Positions 1-5,621 of a stretch of 5,621 bases of DNA are shown piece by piece. The translations under genes and the position numbers were made by a program. The number at the start of each line of letters is the position of its first letter. The first letter of the stretch is position 1. A model generated the notes under the pieces. That model saw only the letters and a list, made by a program, of their open reading frames with translations. It was not told the origin of the DNA and ran no database searches. Origin of the DNA: an uncultured Bacillota bacterium (GTDB lineage Bacteria > Bacillota_I > Bacilli_A > Erysipelotrichales > Erysipelotrichaceae); contig CAMOMM010000073.1 of assembly GCA_946619805.1 (NCBI GenBank), positions 1 to 5,621 on the forward strand, read 5' to 3'.

Positions 1-7
1 AAGAAAT

Positions 8-12
8 GAGGA
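8..12 (+). promoter_or_regulatory. Ribosome binding site of surE
   Basis: GAGGA lies six bases before the ATG at 19, a good Shine-Dalgarno spacing, and fixes the surE start. A ten-base direct repeat (1-10 and 14-23) flanks it. No promoter can be seen in the 18 bases available, so surE may be internal to a longer operon. Confidence 0.6.
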
Positions 13-18
13 TAAGAA

Positions 19-792
19 ATGAGAATACTGGTTTCCAATGATGACGGATTCGATGCTCCCGGGATCCATTCTCTGGCCAAAGCCCTGCGCCCGTTAGGCG
101 AAGTTACCGTGGTAGCCCCGGCTACCCAGCAGACCGCCAAAGGCCACAGCCTGACCATCGGAAGTGAAATAAGAGTGCAGCAGCGTTTCTTTGAAGAAGG
201 AATACCCGGATATGCCGTCTGGGGCACACCGAAAGACTGCATCGACCTGGCTGTTGATGCCCTGCTGAACCACCGTCCTGATCTGATCGTTACCGGAATC
301 AACGAAGGTCCTAACCTCTGTAACGACTGTGTTTCCAGCGGCACCATTGGCGGTGCCATAGCCGGATTTATCAACGGCATTCCTTCAATAGCCACCTCTC
401 TGGACACCGGTGATCACTTTGACTATGACAAATGCGGCCCGGCCATCAGAAAAATCGCCGGATGGTTTCTGAAGATGCCTTATAACCGTGAGTTTGCCTT
501 AAGTGTCAACTTTCCCAACACTGATGAAGACTTCAAGGGAATAGTGGTCGCTGAAAGCGGCGGTTTTCATACCTTCGATGCTCACTACACGGTAGTAAGA
601 GAAGATAGCGATTCCAAATACTATGTCATTCCCGGCGGTTTTGTCGTTCTGAATGATGTAGTAGAAGACCTGGATCATGACATCTATGCCATGTTACAGG
701 GATACATAGCCATGACACCGGTGCATTTTGACATGGTACACCATACTGCACTGGATACATTAAGAAAGGACTGGAACGAATATGATGAATGA
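19..792 (+). CDS. surE: 5'/3'-nucleotidase SurE (stationary-phase survival protein family)
   Basis: SurE enzymes are cytoplasmic, divalent-metal-dependent phosphatases that remove phosphate from nucleoside 5'- and 3'-monophosphates, and in some species from short polyphosphate. The 257 residues match the usual family length of about 250. The N-terminal Rossmann-like segment opens with MRILVSNDDG, where D8 and D9 are the expected metal ligands. VAPATQQTAKGHSLT (32-46) is the second active-site loop, and TGINEGPN (92-99) supplies the metal-binding Asn at N95. SSGT (106-109) matches the family YSGT motif. Three positions differ from the common pattern: T39 for the usual Ser, S106 for Tyr, and A115 where Glu usually precedes Gly. 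The start at 19 is supported by GAGGA six bases upstream. The 3' end overlaps the M20 gene by 11 bases, so the two are almost certainly co-transcribed. The family call is firm; substrate preference cannot be read from sequence. Confidence 0.93.
   Translation: MRILVSNDDGFDAPGIHSLAKALRPLGEVTVVAPATQQTAKGHSLTIGSEIRVQQRFFEEGIPGYAVWGTPKDCIDLAVDALLNHRPDLIVTGINEGPNLCNDCVSSGTIGGAIAGFINGIPSIATSLDTGDHFDYDKCGPAIRKIAGWFLKMPYNREFALSVNFPNTDEDFKGIVVAESGGFHTFDAHYTVVREDSDSKYYVIPGGFVVLNDVVEDLDHDIYAMLQGYIAMTPVHFDMVHHTALDTLRKDWNEYDE
765..770 (+). promoter_or_regulatory. Ribosome binding site of the M20 gene, inside surE
   Basis: AAAGGA within the last codons of surE lies 11 bases before the ATG at 782 and 14 before the alternative ATG at 785. 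It supports the upstream start and means the M20 gene can recruit ribosomes itself as well as by coupling to surE termination. Confidence 0.55.
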
Positions 793-2059
793 ACTGAAGA
801 AGCAGACAGTCTGCCATATCGAAAATAACAAAGACGAGACGATGCAGCTGGGCAATACCCTTTTCAATACACCGGAACTGGGCTTCAGAGAATTCAGGAC
901 CGGGGAGATCATCAGAAACTATCTTCAGTCTCACGGCCTTAAAGTCGACAGAAGCTTTGCCTATACCGGCTTTTCCGTTACCATCGGTTCAGGAAGACCG
1001 CATATCGGCCTGATTGCCGAACTGGATGCCATCCCTACCCGGGGACATCCATGCGCTGACCCGGTTACCACTGCGGCCCATGCCTGCGGACACTCCACTC
1101 AATGTACTGCTGCCCTGGCAGCCATGGATGCCATCAACCGGGTAAAGGATCAGCTTAAAGGAACAGTTACCCTGTTTTTTACCCCTGCTGAAGAATTTAC
1201 CGATCTGCCATACCGTCAGCAGCTGATTAAAGAAGGAAAGATCAGATATCTTTCCGGCAAGGAAAACATGCTGGTGGATGGTATCTTTGACGATGTTGAC
1301 TGCCTTATCCATCTGCATGCCATGGGAGATGACAGATACCGTTTCTCTGTCGGCTCTACCTTAGCAGGTTTCACCTACAAAAAGATCACTTTCATTGGCA
1401 AGGCTGCTCACGCTGCCACCATGCCGCATCTGGGAATTAACGCTCTCAATGAGTGCGCCCTGTTCCTGAATGCCATAGCCTACTTAAGAGAAACCTTCAG
1501 AGATGAAGACATGGTCAGAGTGCATGGCATCATTGATGAAGGCGGCAATACCGTCAACTCCATTCCTGATAAGGTCGTCTATGAATGCTATGTCAGAACT
1601 GCCAACTCCGATCTGCTGACCAGACTGAATCAGCAGCTGACTGACACAGCCCATCACTGTGCTGCTGCCCTTGGCGGATCATGCATCGTTGAAGACATAC
1701 CGGGTTATTTCCCGTTCATCCAGAATGACAAGCTCAACGAAACAGTTGAAGCCAATATCCTGGACTATGCAGATGCTTCAGTCATCAAGCATCATGAAAC
1801 TTCCATCGCCGGCGGTGATGTCGGTGATATCTGCCTGTTTAAGCCAATCATTCAGTATGGCTACAACGGAATTACCGGCAGGATCCATGGAGCAGACATG
1901 AGGATAGCAGATCCTTATGAGGTATACATTACCCAGGCCAAGATCCTGGCTGGCTGCGTGATCGATCTGCTGGAGGATCCGCAGAAAGTTGAAGAAATAA
2001 AAAAGAGCTTCCAGTCAAAAATGACCATGGAAGACTACATTAAATATCTTGAAGGATGA
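782..2059 (+). CDS. M20-family metallo-amidohydrolase (M20D-like, aminoacylase / AbgB-type)
   Basis: This is a zinc-type amidohydrolase of the M20 peptidase clan, whose relatives remove acyl or amino-acyl groups from amino acids, short peptides or p-aminobenzoyl-glutamate. The 425 residues fall in the usual 380-450 range. Visible motifs in order are PELGFREF (31-38), typical of the M20D N-terminus; ELDAIP (80-85); HACGH (100-104), with C102 and H104 as expected metal ligands; TPAEE (134-138), with the catalytic/metal Glu pair E137-E138; HLHA (177-180), with H179 probably a ligand; and H369 in RIHGAD as the last ligand. Residues about 195-310, including GKAAHAATMPHLGINAL, form the dimerisation lid domain. 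No signal peptide is visible, so the enzyme is probably cytoplasmic. ATG occurs at both 782 and 785; 782 is preferred because AAAGGA ends 11 bases upstream. The gene overlaps surE by 11 bases in another frame and ends just before a terminator. The substrate is unknown; all catalytic residues appear intact. Confidence 0.9.
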   Translation: MMNELKKQTVCHIENNKDETMQLGNTLFNTPELGFREFRTGEIIRNYLQSHGLKVDRSFAYTGFSVTIGSGRPHIGLIAELDAIPTRGHPCADPVTTAAHACGHSTQCTAALAAMDAINRVKDQLKGTVTLFFTPAEEFTDLPYRQQLIKEGKIRYLSGKENMLVDGIFDDVDCLIHLHAMGDDRYRFSVGSTLAGFTYKKITFIGKAAHAATMPHLGINALNECALFLNAIAYLRETFRDEDMVRVHGIIDEGGNTVNSIPDKVVYECYVRTANSDLLTRLNQQLTDTAHHCAAALGGSCIVEDIPGYFPFIQNDKLNETVEANILDYADASVIKHHETSIAGGDVGDICLFKPIIQYGYNGITGRIHGADMRIADPYEVYITQAKILAGCVIDLLEDPQKVEEIKKSFQSKMTMEDYIKYLEG

Positions 2060-2060
2060 A

Positions 2061-2082
2061 AAAACCGGCATATACCGGTTTT
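2061..2082. terminator. Bidirectional intrinsic terminator between convergent operons
   Basis: An eight-base-pair perfect stem (AAAACCGG with CCGGTTTT) closes a six-base CATATA loop. On the plus strand the stem's own TTTT is followed by CATTTG; on the minus strand CCGG is followed by six T. It starts two bases after the M20 stop codon at 2057-2059. Its right edge touches the stop codon (2082-2084) of the minus-strand gene. Termination looks stronger for minus-strand transcripts because of the longer U-run. Confidence 0.85.
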
Positions 2083-2783
2083 CATTTGATCTTAACTGTT
2101 TTACCCTTATAGCCAAGCAGTTTGGCTATTTTTCTGCCTTCAGCAGGATACTGTTTTACCAGAAATCTGAACATTCTTTCATAGGATTCCTCTGGTGAAC
2201 GTCTGTACATTTTCCTGACGAAACTTTTCCCATACATCTGTTCTGGAGTGGAATATCTGGCAATGCCCCAGCCATAAGGCTGGCCTTTTTTATCCAGTTC
2301 ATATTCGAAGTCCGCAGTCAGGACATATCCCTGCATCTGCAGTCTGGTAATTATGGATTCAAAGCCGCTCTTGCCATCCTTTCCCCAGTAACCTGTCAGT
2401 TTTTTAAGACCTTTGGATAAAATGGCATCATGTCTGATGAGTTCTTCATAGACATTTATGTCTGCCCCGTCCACTTTCAGGCCATCGTCAATGCGGGCAT
2501 CAAAATCATAGCCCTCACGGCGGAAGTTCGCAAAGTCAGGATACCATTTCAGGGAAATGTAACCGGCCTTGTTATTGAAGAACTTGCCATACACGACATC
2601 TCCCATTCGCAAGACAGGTCCTTTCCATTCCCAGGGACCTTCAACCGAGGTAAACCAGCGGTCTGCCGGAGTATGTTCCTCAATGGAAAAGCCCTTTATT
2701 TCATTTTCGAAAAAAGGGAGAAATCCATATTTGAGCACTGCCTCATGCAGTTTTTCCGCACTGTCAAATTGTTCCGTTATCAT
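2082..2783 (-). CDS. AlkZ-related protein of unknown function
   Basis: This 233-residue soluble protein, with no signal peptide or membrane segment, resembles the Firmicutes group commonly labelled AlkZ-related, distant relatives of the AlkZ/YcaQ DNA glycosylases. The recognition is from memory of family-typical segments: WEWKGP (51-56), YGKFFNNKAGYISLKWYPDF (65-84), RREGYDFDARIDDG (88-101), and PYGW (169-172) followed by a C-terminal helical, Lys/Arg-rich tail (about 185-233). Function is unproven, and I cannot place the catalytic Q-x-Q or Q-x-D motif of true AlkZ/YcaQ near the N-terminus. I chose the ATG at 2783, which has an AGG seven bases upstream and gives the expected N-terminus. A GTG at 2819 or ATG at 2816 would add 12 or 11 residues with no Shine-Dalgarno site and a 50-odd-base overlap. 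As annotated, the gene overlaps the upstream ATPase gene by 20 bases and is the last gene of its operon. Confidence 0.72.
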   Translation of the reverse strand: MITEQFDSAEKLHEAVLKYGFLPFFENEIKGFSIEEHTPADRWFTSVEGPWEWKGPVLRMGDVVYGKFFNNKAGYISLKWYPDFANFRREGYDFDARIDDGLKVDGADINVYEELIRHDAILSKGLKKLTGYWGKDGKSGFESIITRLQMQGYVLTADFEYELDKKGQPYGWGIARYSTPEQMYGKSFVRKMYRRSPEESYERMFRFLVKQYPAEGRKIAKLLGYKGKTVKIK

Positions 2784-3270
2784 TTTCAAGCCTGTCAAAA
2801 TAACTGTTGACTTCATCACGTGAAGTAAAGCGTATGATATTCACATTCCGGCTTTCATTCAGAGCTTTTCTGACCTTAACCCCCTGATTGTCAGGAAACT
2901 GCTTAACATATTCATAGAACTCCGGATCAAGTTCTTTTTCTGTCCAGGGCAGATCATCTCTGACGGTACCTATTCTGTCCTTTATTGACTGCAGGCACAC
3001 TTCCAGCGGCAGATCCAGATAGAAAACCGTATCAGCAAATCCCAGTCGGTAACTCAGCGTTCTGCCATAATTACCGTCCAGTATCCATTCATCACGGTTC
3101 ATTATCTCCGTTATTCTCTCATCAAATACTTCCCTGGGAACTTCCGTTACATCCGGTTTCCAATAAACCATATCAAGATGATATACCGGTATTCCCAGTA
3201 TCCCGGATAAACGGCGTGAGAATACCGATTTACCGGCACCAGGGCATCCAATGACCAGTATCTTCTTCAT
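2764..3270 (-). CDS. Small P-loop ATPase / adenylate-kinase-like (topology-modulation FlaR-like) protein
   Basis: This 168-residue P-loop protein belongs to the adenylate-kinase-like group often annotated as topology modulation protein or AAA family ATPase. Walker A is GCPGAGKS (8-15), at the usual position right after the first strand. LDMVYW (32-37) is the conserved D-x-x-x-W element of this subgroup, and WILDGNYGRT (62-71) is its second signature. FYLDLP (83-88) is the Walker-B-like strand, and an Arg/Lys-rich segment (about 92-103) could form a lid. The real substrate of this group is not established; small-molecule phosphorylation is the structural inference. The ATG lies one base after the stop codon of the fusion kinase gene with no clear Shine-Dalgarno site, so translation probably depends on ribosomes finishing the upstream gene. 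The 3' end overlaps the AlkZ-related gene by about 20 bases. Confidence 0.85.
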   Translation of the reverse strand: MKKILVIGCPGAGKSVFSRRLSGILGIPVYHLDMVYWKPDVTEVPREVFDERITEIMNRDEWILDGNYGRTLSYRLGFADTVFYLDLPLEVCLQSIKDRIGTVRDDLPWTEKELDPEFYEYVKQFPDNQGVKVRKALNESRNVNIIRFTSRDEVNSYFDRLENDNGTI

Positions 3271-3271
3271 C

Positions 3272-4924
3272 TTATTTCAGCAGAACTGATCCCCCGATGA
3301 ATTCTCTCATGATGGAGTTATTCGGGATCATTGAATCATCATAGATCGAATCAAAATATTTCAGGAAGTTCAGCATTCTTCTGGCTTCCGCATATTCAGG
3401 TTCCGTTCTCTTGATCCTCTTCAGCAAAGGCTCGGCATACTTCTTCAGTACTGCCAGTTCATATATGCAGTTGGAATTGAAGAAGACATCAGCTTCTGAA
3501 TTATAAGGGAAGATGTTGACATCTTCACTGCGGCGGACATCCGGCCACATGTCGATCGTTCTCTCTGCCTCACTGTTTCTGAACTTGTAGTCTCTGACTA
3601 TTCTTCTTAACATGCGGGCATCAGTAGTGGATACACGGTTATGGTGGTCAATGGAGATAGGAGTAAACGGTGAGATGTAGATCTTGAATTTCATGTTGTC
3701 GTCAATGCCTTCAGTCAGCAATGAGTTCATGGCATGGATTCCTTCAATGACAATTACGGTATCCTTGTCCAGCTTGGTTATTCTCTTGCCGTAAACCTTG
3801 CAGGAATTGTTGAAGTCATAGGTCGGCAGATCCACCTGTTCCCCGTTCAGCAATCCATTGATGTGTTCAACAAACAGCCTGGTATCAATAGCCCTGATGC
3901 TTTCCAAATCAGGCTTGCCGTTTTCATCATAGACTCGTTCGCTTTTTTCCTTGTAGTAGTCATCTGTCCCCATGTACAGAGTCTTCTTGCCATTGACACC
4001 CAACTGAATGCACAGACGCTTGGCAAAGGTAGTCTTGCCTGAACTGCTAGGTCCGCAGATCAGAACCAGTCTGGCCTTTCTGTCACAGATCATATCGGCA
4101 ATGTCACTGATCTTTTTCTCATGCAGAGCTTCCTGCATCAGAATGATGTCATCAATATTGTCATAAAGGATCTTTTCATTCAGATCAGAGACGAAATTGA
4201 CATTCATAAGCGAACCCCAGCGGGCAGCCTCACCAAAGGCAGCATACAGCATGTCCTGTTCCTGATACTCAACCAGTTTATTCGGATTTCCCGGATGAGG
4301 GAAGCTGAGGATCAGACCATTGCGGTAAAGATTTATTTCAAACAGACGGATATAGCCGGTTGAAGGAACCATCAGATTGTAGAATACGACGGTTTCATCT
4401 TCCAGGGAATATACTTCAATATCATCAATGTTGGTGATACTGTCGATCAGCTTGATAAGTTCTTCCTGCTTTCCCCTCTTGGCTATCTTCAGAGCACCGT
4501 CCTTGGTGGCATGTTCCTTGATTATAGGAAGGTCCAGTTCGATGATCTCATGCATTCTGTCTGTCAGCCTGACAACATCGTCTTCATAGATCCTCTTATT
4601 CAGGGTAATGTATAAGCCCTTGTTAAGAGAATTACGGACATTTACCAGAACATCCTTGCCAAAAACATCATGAATGGCCTTGATGAAAATCAGAACCAGT
4701 GAGTTCTGATAAACCAACCAGGCTTCATTATTCCTCAAATCCAGAAATTCTATCGTACAGTCATGGCTGAGTACGTGAGTCAGAGCTCTGTAGGCATTAT
4801 CCAGTTTGGCCAGATAGGTAGGATACGGCAGCAGATCTTCAATATCCTTCTGAATGACTTCCAGCGGAACCCCCTCATACTCCTTTACCAGATTAAGATT
4901 CTCTATTTTTACTTTGTATTTCAT
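3272..4924 (-). CDS. TGS / ThrRS-editing-like / uridine-kinase fusion protein (putative nucleoside kinase)
   Basis: This 550-residue protein has three parts. Residues 1-64 look like a degenerate TGS (ubiquitin-like) domain. Residues about 65-215 resemble the second additional (editing) domain of threonyl-tRNA synthetase, including PSTG at 187-190, equivalent to the segment after DLCRGPH in ThrRS. Residues about 285-500 form a phosphoribulokinase/uridine-kinase P-loop domain. That domain carries Walker A GPSSSGKT (291-298), TDDYY (320-324) with D321 as likely catalytic base, DLPTYDF (365-371), VIVIEGIHAMN (390-400) and the Arg-rich lid RRIVRD (440-445). This architecture is known in Clostridia and Thermotoga-type proteins annotated as nucleoside kinase. 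Nucleoside phosphorylation is the family inference; the exact substrate is unknown. The His that reads uridine in UCK enzymes (YDF-x-x-H) appears to be S374. The start is supported by GAAAGG eight bases upstream, and the gene is first in a three-gene minus-strand operon. Confidence 0.88.
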   Translation of the reverse strand: MKYKVKIENLNLVKEYEGVPLEVIQKDIEDLLPYPTYLAKLDNAYRALTHVLSHDCTIEFLDLRNNEAWLVYQNSLVLIFIKAIHDVFGKDVLVNVRNSLNKGLYITLNKRIYEDDVVRLTDRMHEIIELDLPIIKEHATKDGALKIAKRGKQEELIKLIDSITNIDDIEVYSLEDETVVFYNLMVPSTGYIRLFEINLYRNGLILSFPHPGNPNKLVEYQEQDMLYAAFGEAARWGSLMNVNFVSDLNEKILYDNIDDIILMQEALHEKKISDIADMICDRKARLVLICGPSSSGKTTFAKRLCIQLGVNGKKTLYMGTDDYYKEKSERVYDENGKPDLESIRAIDTRLFVEHINGLLNGEQVDLPTYDFNNSCKVYGKRITKLDKDTVIVIEGIHAMNSLLTEGIDDNMKFKIYISPFTPISIDHHNRVSTTDARMLRRIVRDYKFRNSEAERTIDMWPDVRRSEDVNIFPYNSEADVFFNSNCIYELAVLKKYAEPLLKRIKRTEPEYAEARRMLNFLKYFDSIYDDSMIPNNSIMREFIGGSVLLK

Positions 4925-4932
4925 ATCAAAAA

Positions 4933-4938
4933 CCTTTC
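4933..4938 (-). promoter_or_regulatory. Ribosome binding site of the fusion kinase gene
   Basis: GAAAGG, read on the minus strand, sits eight bases before the ATG at 4924. No other in-frame start near it has comparable support. Confidence 0.65.
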
Positions 4939-4974
4939 TTTACATGGATTATTAATGTGCTTGTCACTATATTT

Positions 4975-4980
4975 ATTATA
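4975..4980 (-). promoter_or_regulatory. Probable -10 box of the three-gene minus-strand operon
   Basis: A perfect TATAAT on the minus strand lies 50 bases before the fusion-kinase ATG, giving a predicted leader of about 45 bases. The hexamer 17 bases upstream (4998-5003, TATATA) is a poor -35 match, three of six. The surroundings are AT-rich, which may compensate as an UP-like element. A second -10-like TATAGT lies at 4966-4971. No operator or riboswitch structure is evident in the leader. Confidence 0.45.
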
Positions 4981-5051
4981 ACCCAACAGCAGATAATTAT
5001 ATATCTATTTCATTTCATCCGCAAAGCCTGAAGGAACAGCCTTTATTGAAA

Positions 5052-5078
5052 AAACCGTAAAATCATGCTTTACGGTTT
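5052..5078 (-). terminator. Intrinsic terminator of the lipid kinase gene
   Basis: A ten-base-pair perfect stem (AAACCGTAAA with TTTACGGTTT) closes a seven-base loop. Read on the minus strand, the stem and the bases after it give a run of six T (5049-5054) ending in C, a classic intrinsic terminator. It is 50 bases after the stop codon of the lipid kinase gene and separates it from the fusion-kinase operon promoter. Confidence 0.85.
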
Positions 5079-5127
5079 ATCAGGTATCTATTTCCGGTTA
5101 TTCATTTTTACCGCTTCTTTATTCTTC

Positions 5128-5621
5128 TTATTTATTGTCCGGTACGGCCAGCCTTATGGCTCCCGGAACTATTTCCACTGTAAAATGACTGTCATAAATG
5201 ATTTCACCATCCAGTGAATAGGCAAAGCCATCAGGCGCCTCAACTTCCACTTTCCTGGCCTGACAATAGGTAACGATATCCTTCATTCCCGGATCATCAA
5301 GATGCTGGCCATTGGTATAAGGCTTCAGTACTTTCACAAAACGCAGACGGGATATCGGCTTTATCATGCACACTTCAATTAACCCGTCATCAATTCTGGC
5401 CCTTGGGGCACATTTGAAGGATCCCCCTACATACTGACCATTCGCTACCGTACAGAGCAGCATTCTTCCGCTTGGATTAAGCAGTTTACCGTCAGCGTAG
5501 ACCTTGGCCTTATTGTTCATGCTGGTAAGCAGAGCCTTGATGATACCCTTGGTATAGGAACTTTTACTGCCATGACCTGTCTTTTCCCTGTCCTGATTTA
5601 CGGTTATGGCTACGGTGGTAT
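5128..5621 (-). CDS. Diacylglycerol / lipid kinase family protein (YegS/BmrU type), N-terminus outside window
   Basis: Members of this family phosphorylate diacylglycerol or related lipids at the inner membrane face; in Gram-positives DgkB returns diacylglycerol from lipoteichoic-acid synthesis to phosphatidic acid. Only the C-terminal 163 residues are visible. The frame stays open from the stop at 5128-5130 to the window edge, so the internal ATG at 5520 is not the true start: 33 more in-frame codons precede it, containing GHGSKSSYTKGIIKALL. The visible part is the C-terminal beta-sandwich half, with family-typical VANGQYVGGSFKCAPRARID, then DDGLIEV-like strand sequence and near the end YSLDGE, whose Asp-Gly-Glu is the conserved acidic site of the lipid kinase fold. 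The N-terminal catalytic domain, with its GGDGT loop, should lie to the right. The gene has its own terminator downstream. No frameshift or stop is seen. Confidence 0.87.
   Translation of the reverse strand, partial: TTVAITVNQDREKTGHGSKSSYTKGIIKALLTSMNNKAKVYADGKLLNPSGRMLLCTVANGQYVGGSFKCAPRARIDDGLIEVCMIKPISRLRFVKVLKPYTNGQHLDDPGMKDIVTYCQARKVEVEAPDGFAYSLDGEIIYDSHFTVEIVPGAIRLAVPDNK

Noticed and set aside
1659..1901. Plus-strand 80-codon frame within the M20 gene
   Set aside because: It is an out-of-frame shadow inside a gene with intact M20 motifs; low-complexity Ser-rich product with no ribosome binding site.
2333..2341. Q-M-Q in the AlkZ-related protein (residues 149-151) as the catalytic Q-x-Q motif of AlkZ glycosylases
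   Set aside because: In AlkZ/YcaQ the catalytic Q-x-Q or Q-x-D lies near the N-terminus; here it sits two-thirds of the way along a short protein, in a helix matching a different part of the fold. Treated as coincidence.
2430..2810. Plus-strand open frame of 126 codons opposite the AlkZ-related gene
   Set aside because: It is wholly antisense to a gene with recognisable family motifs, has no family-like features and lies in no transcription unit of its own.
4939..4967. GTGACA (4962-4967) with TGTAAA (4939-4944) as a minus-strand promoter
   Set aside because: Spacing of 17 fits, but the transcript would start inside or after the Shine-Dalgarno site of the fusion kinase gene, leaving no usable leader.
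5081..5127. CGGT/ACCG inverted pair between the lipid kinase stop and its terminator
   Set aside because: Only four base pairs with a long loop and no T-run; not supportable as a structure next to the strong hairpin at 5052-5078.
5128..5520. A complete 130-residue protein starting at the ATG at 5520
   Set aside because: The frame stays open upstream to the window edge with family-like sequence, and 130 residues is far too short for a lipid kinase, so this is an internal Met of a truncated-by-window gene.

Overview
This 5.6 kb window comes from a compact bacterial chromosome of mid GC content (mid-40s percent by eye). Purine-rich Shine-Dalgarno sites, short or overlapping gene junctions, U-tailed hairpin terminators and the protein families present all suggest a Bacillota (Firmicutes) member. 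A gut-type Clostridia or Erysipelotrichia is plausible. That placement is inference, because the window has no rRNA or marker gene.

Layout. Left, plus strand: a complete surE-type 5'/3'-nucleotidase gene (19-792) overlaps by 11 bases a complete M20-family amidohydrolase gene (782-2059). The upstream end of this operon lies outside the window. A hairpin at 2061-2082 sits between two convergent transcription units and has a T-run on both strands.

Centre, minus strand: a three-gene operon is transcribed right to left from an AT-rich promoter region near 4975. It begins with a 550-residue TGS/ThrRS-editing-like/uridine-kinase fusion protein (4924-3272). One base later comes a small P-loop kinase-like ATPase (3270-2764). 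Last is an AlkZ-related protein of unknown function (2783-2082), whose start overlaps the end of the ATPase gene by about 20 bases. Transcription of this operon ends at the shared hairpin.

Right, minus strand: the C-terminal part of a YegS/BmrU-type diacylglycerol (lipid) kinase gene runs off the window edge. It ends at 5128 and is followed by an intrinsic terminator (5052-5078).

Function. The genes point to nucleotide and nucleoside handling (SurE, uridine-kinase-like protein, adenylate-kinase-like ATPase), hydrolysis of acylated amino acids or peptides (M20) and membrane lipid turnover (lipid kinase). I see no mobile element, CRISPR array, tRNA, rRNA, toxin-antitoxin pair or phage gene, and no convincing new multi-gene system. 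The points most worth a second look are the fusion kinase, whose editing-type metal site appears erased and whose uridine-reading histidine appears missing, and the divergent active-site residues of SurE.
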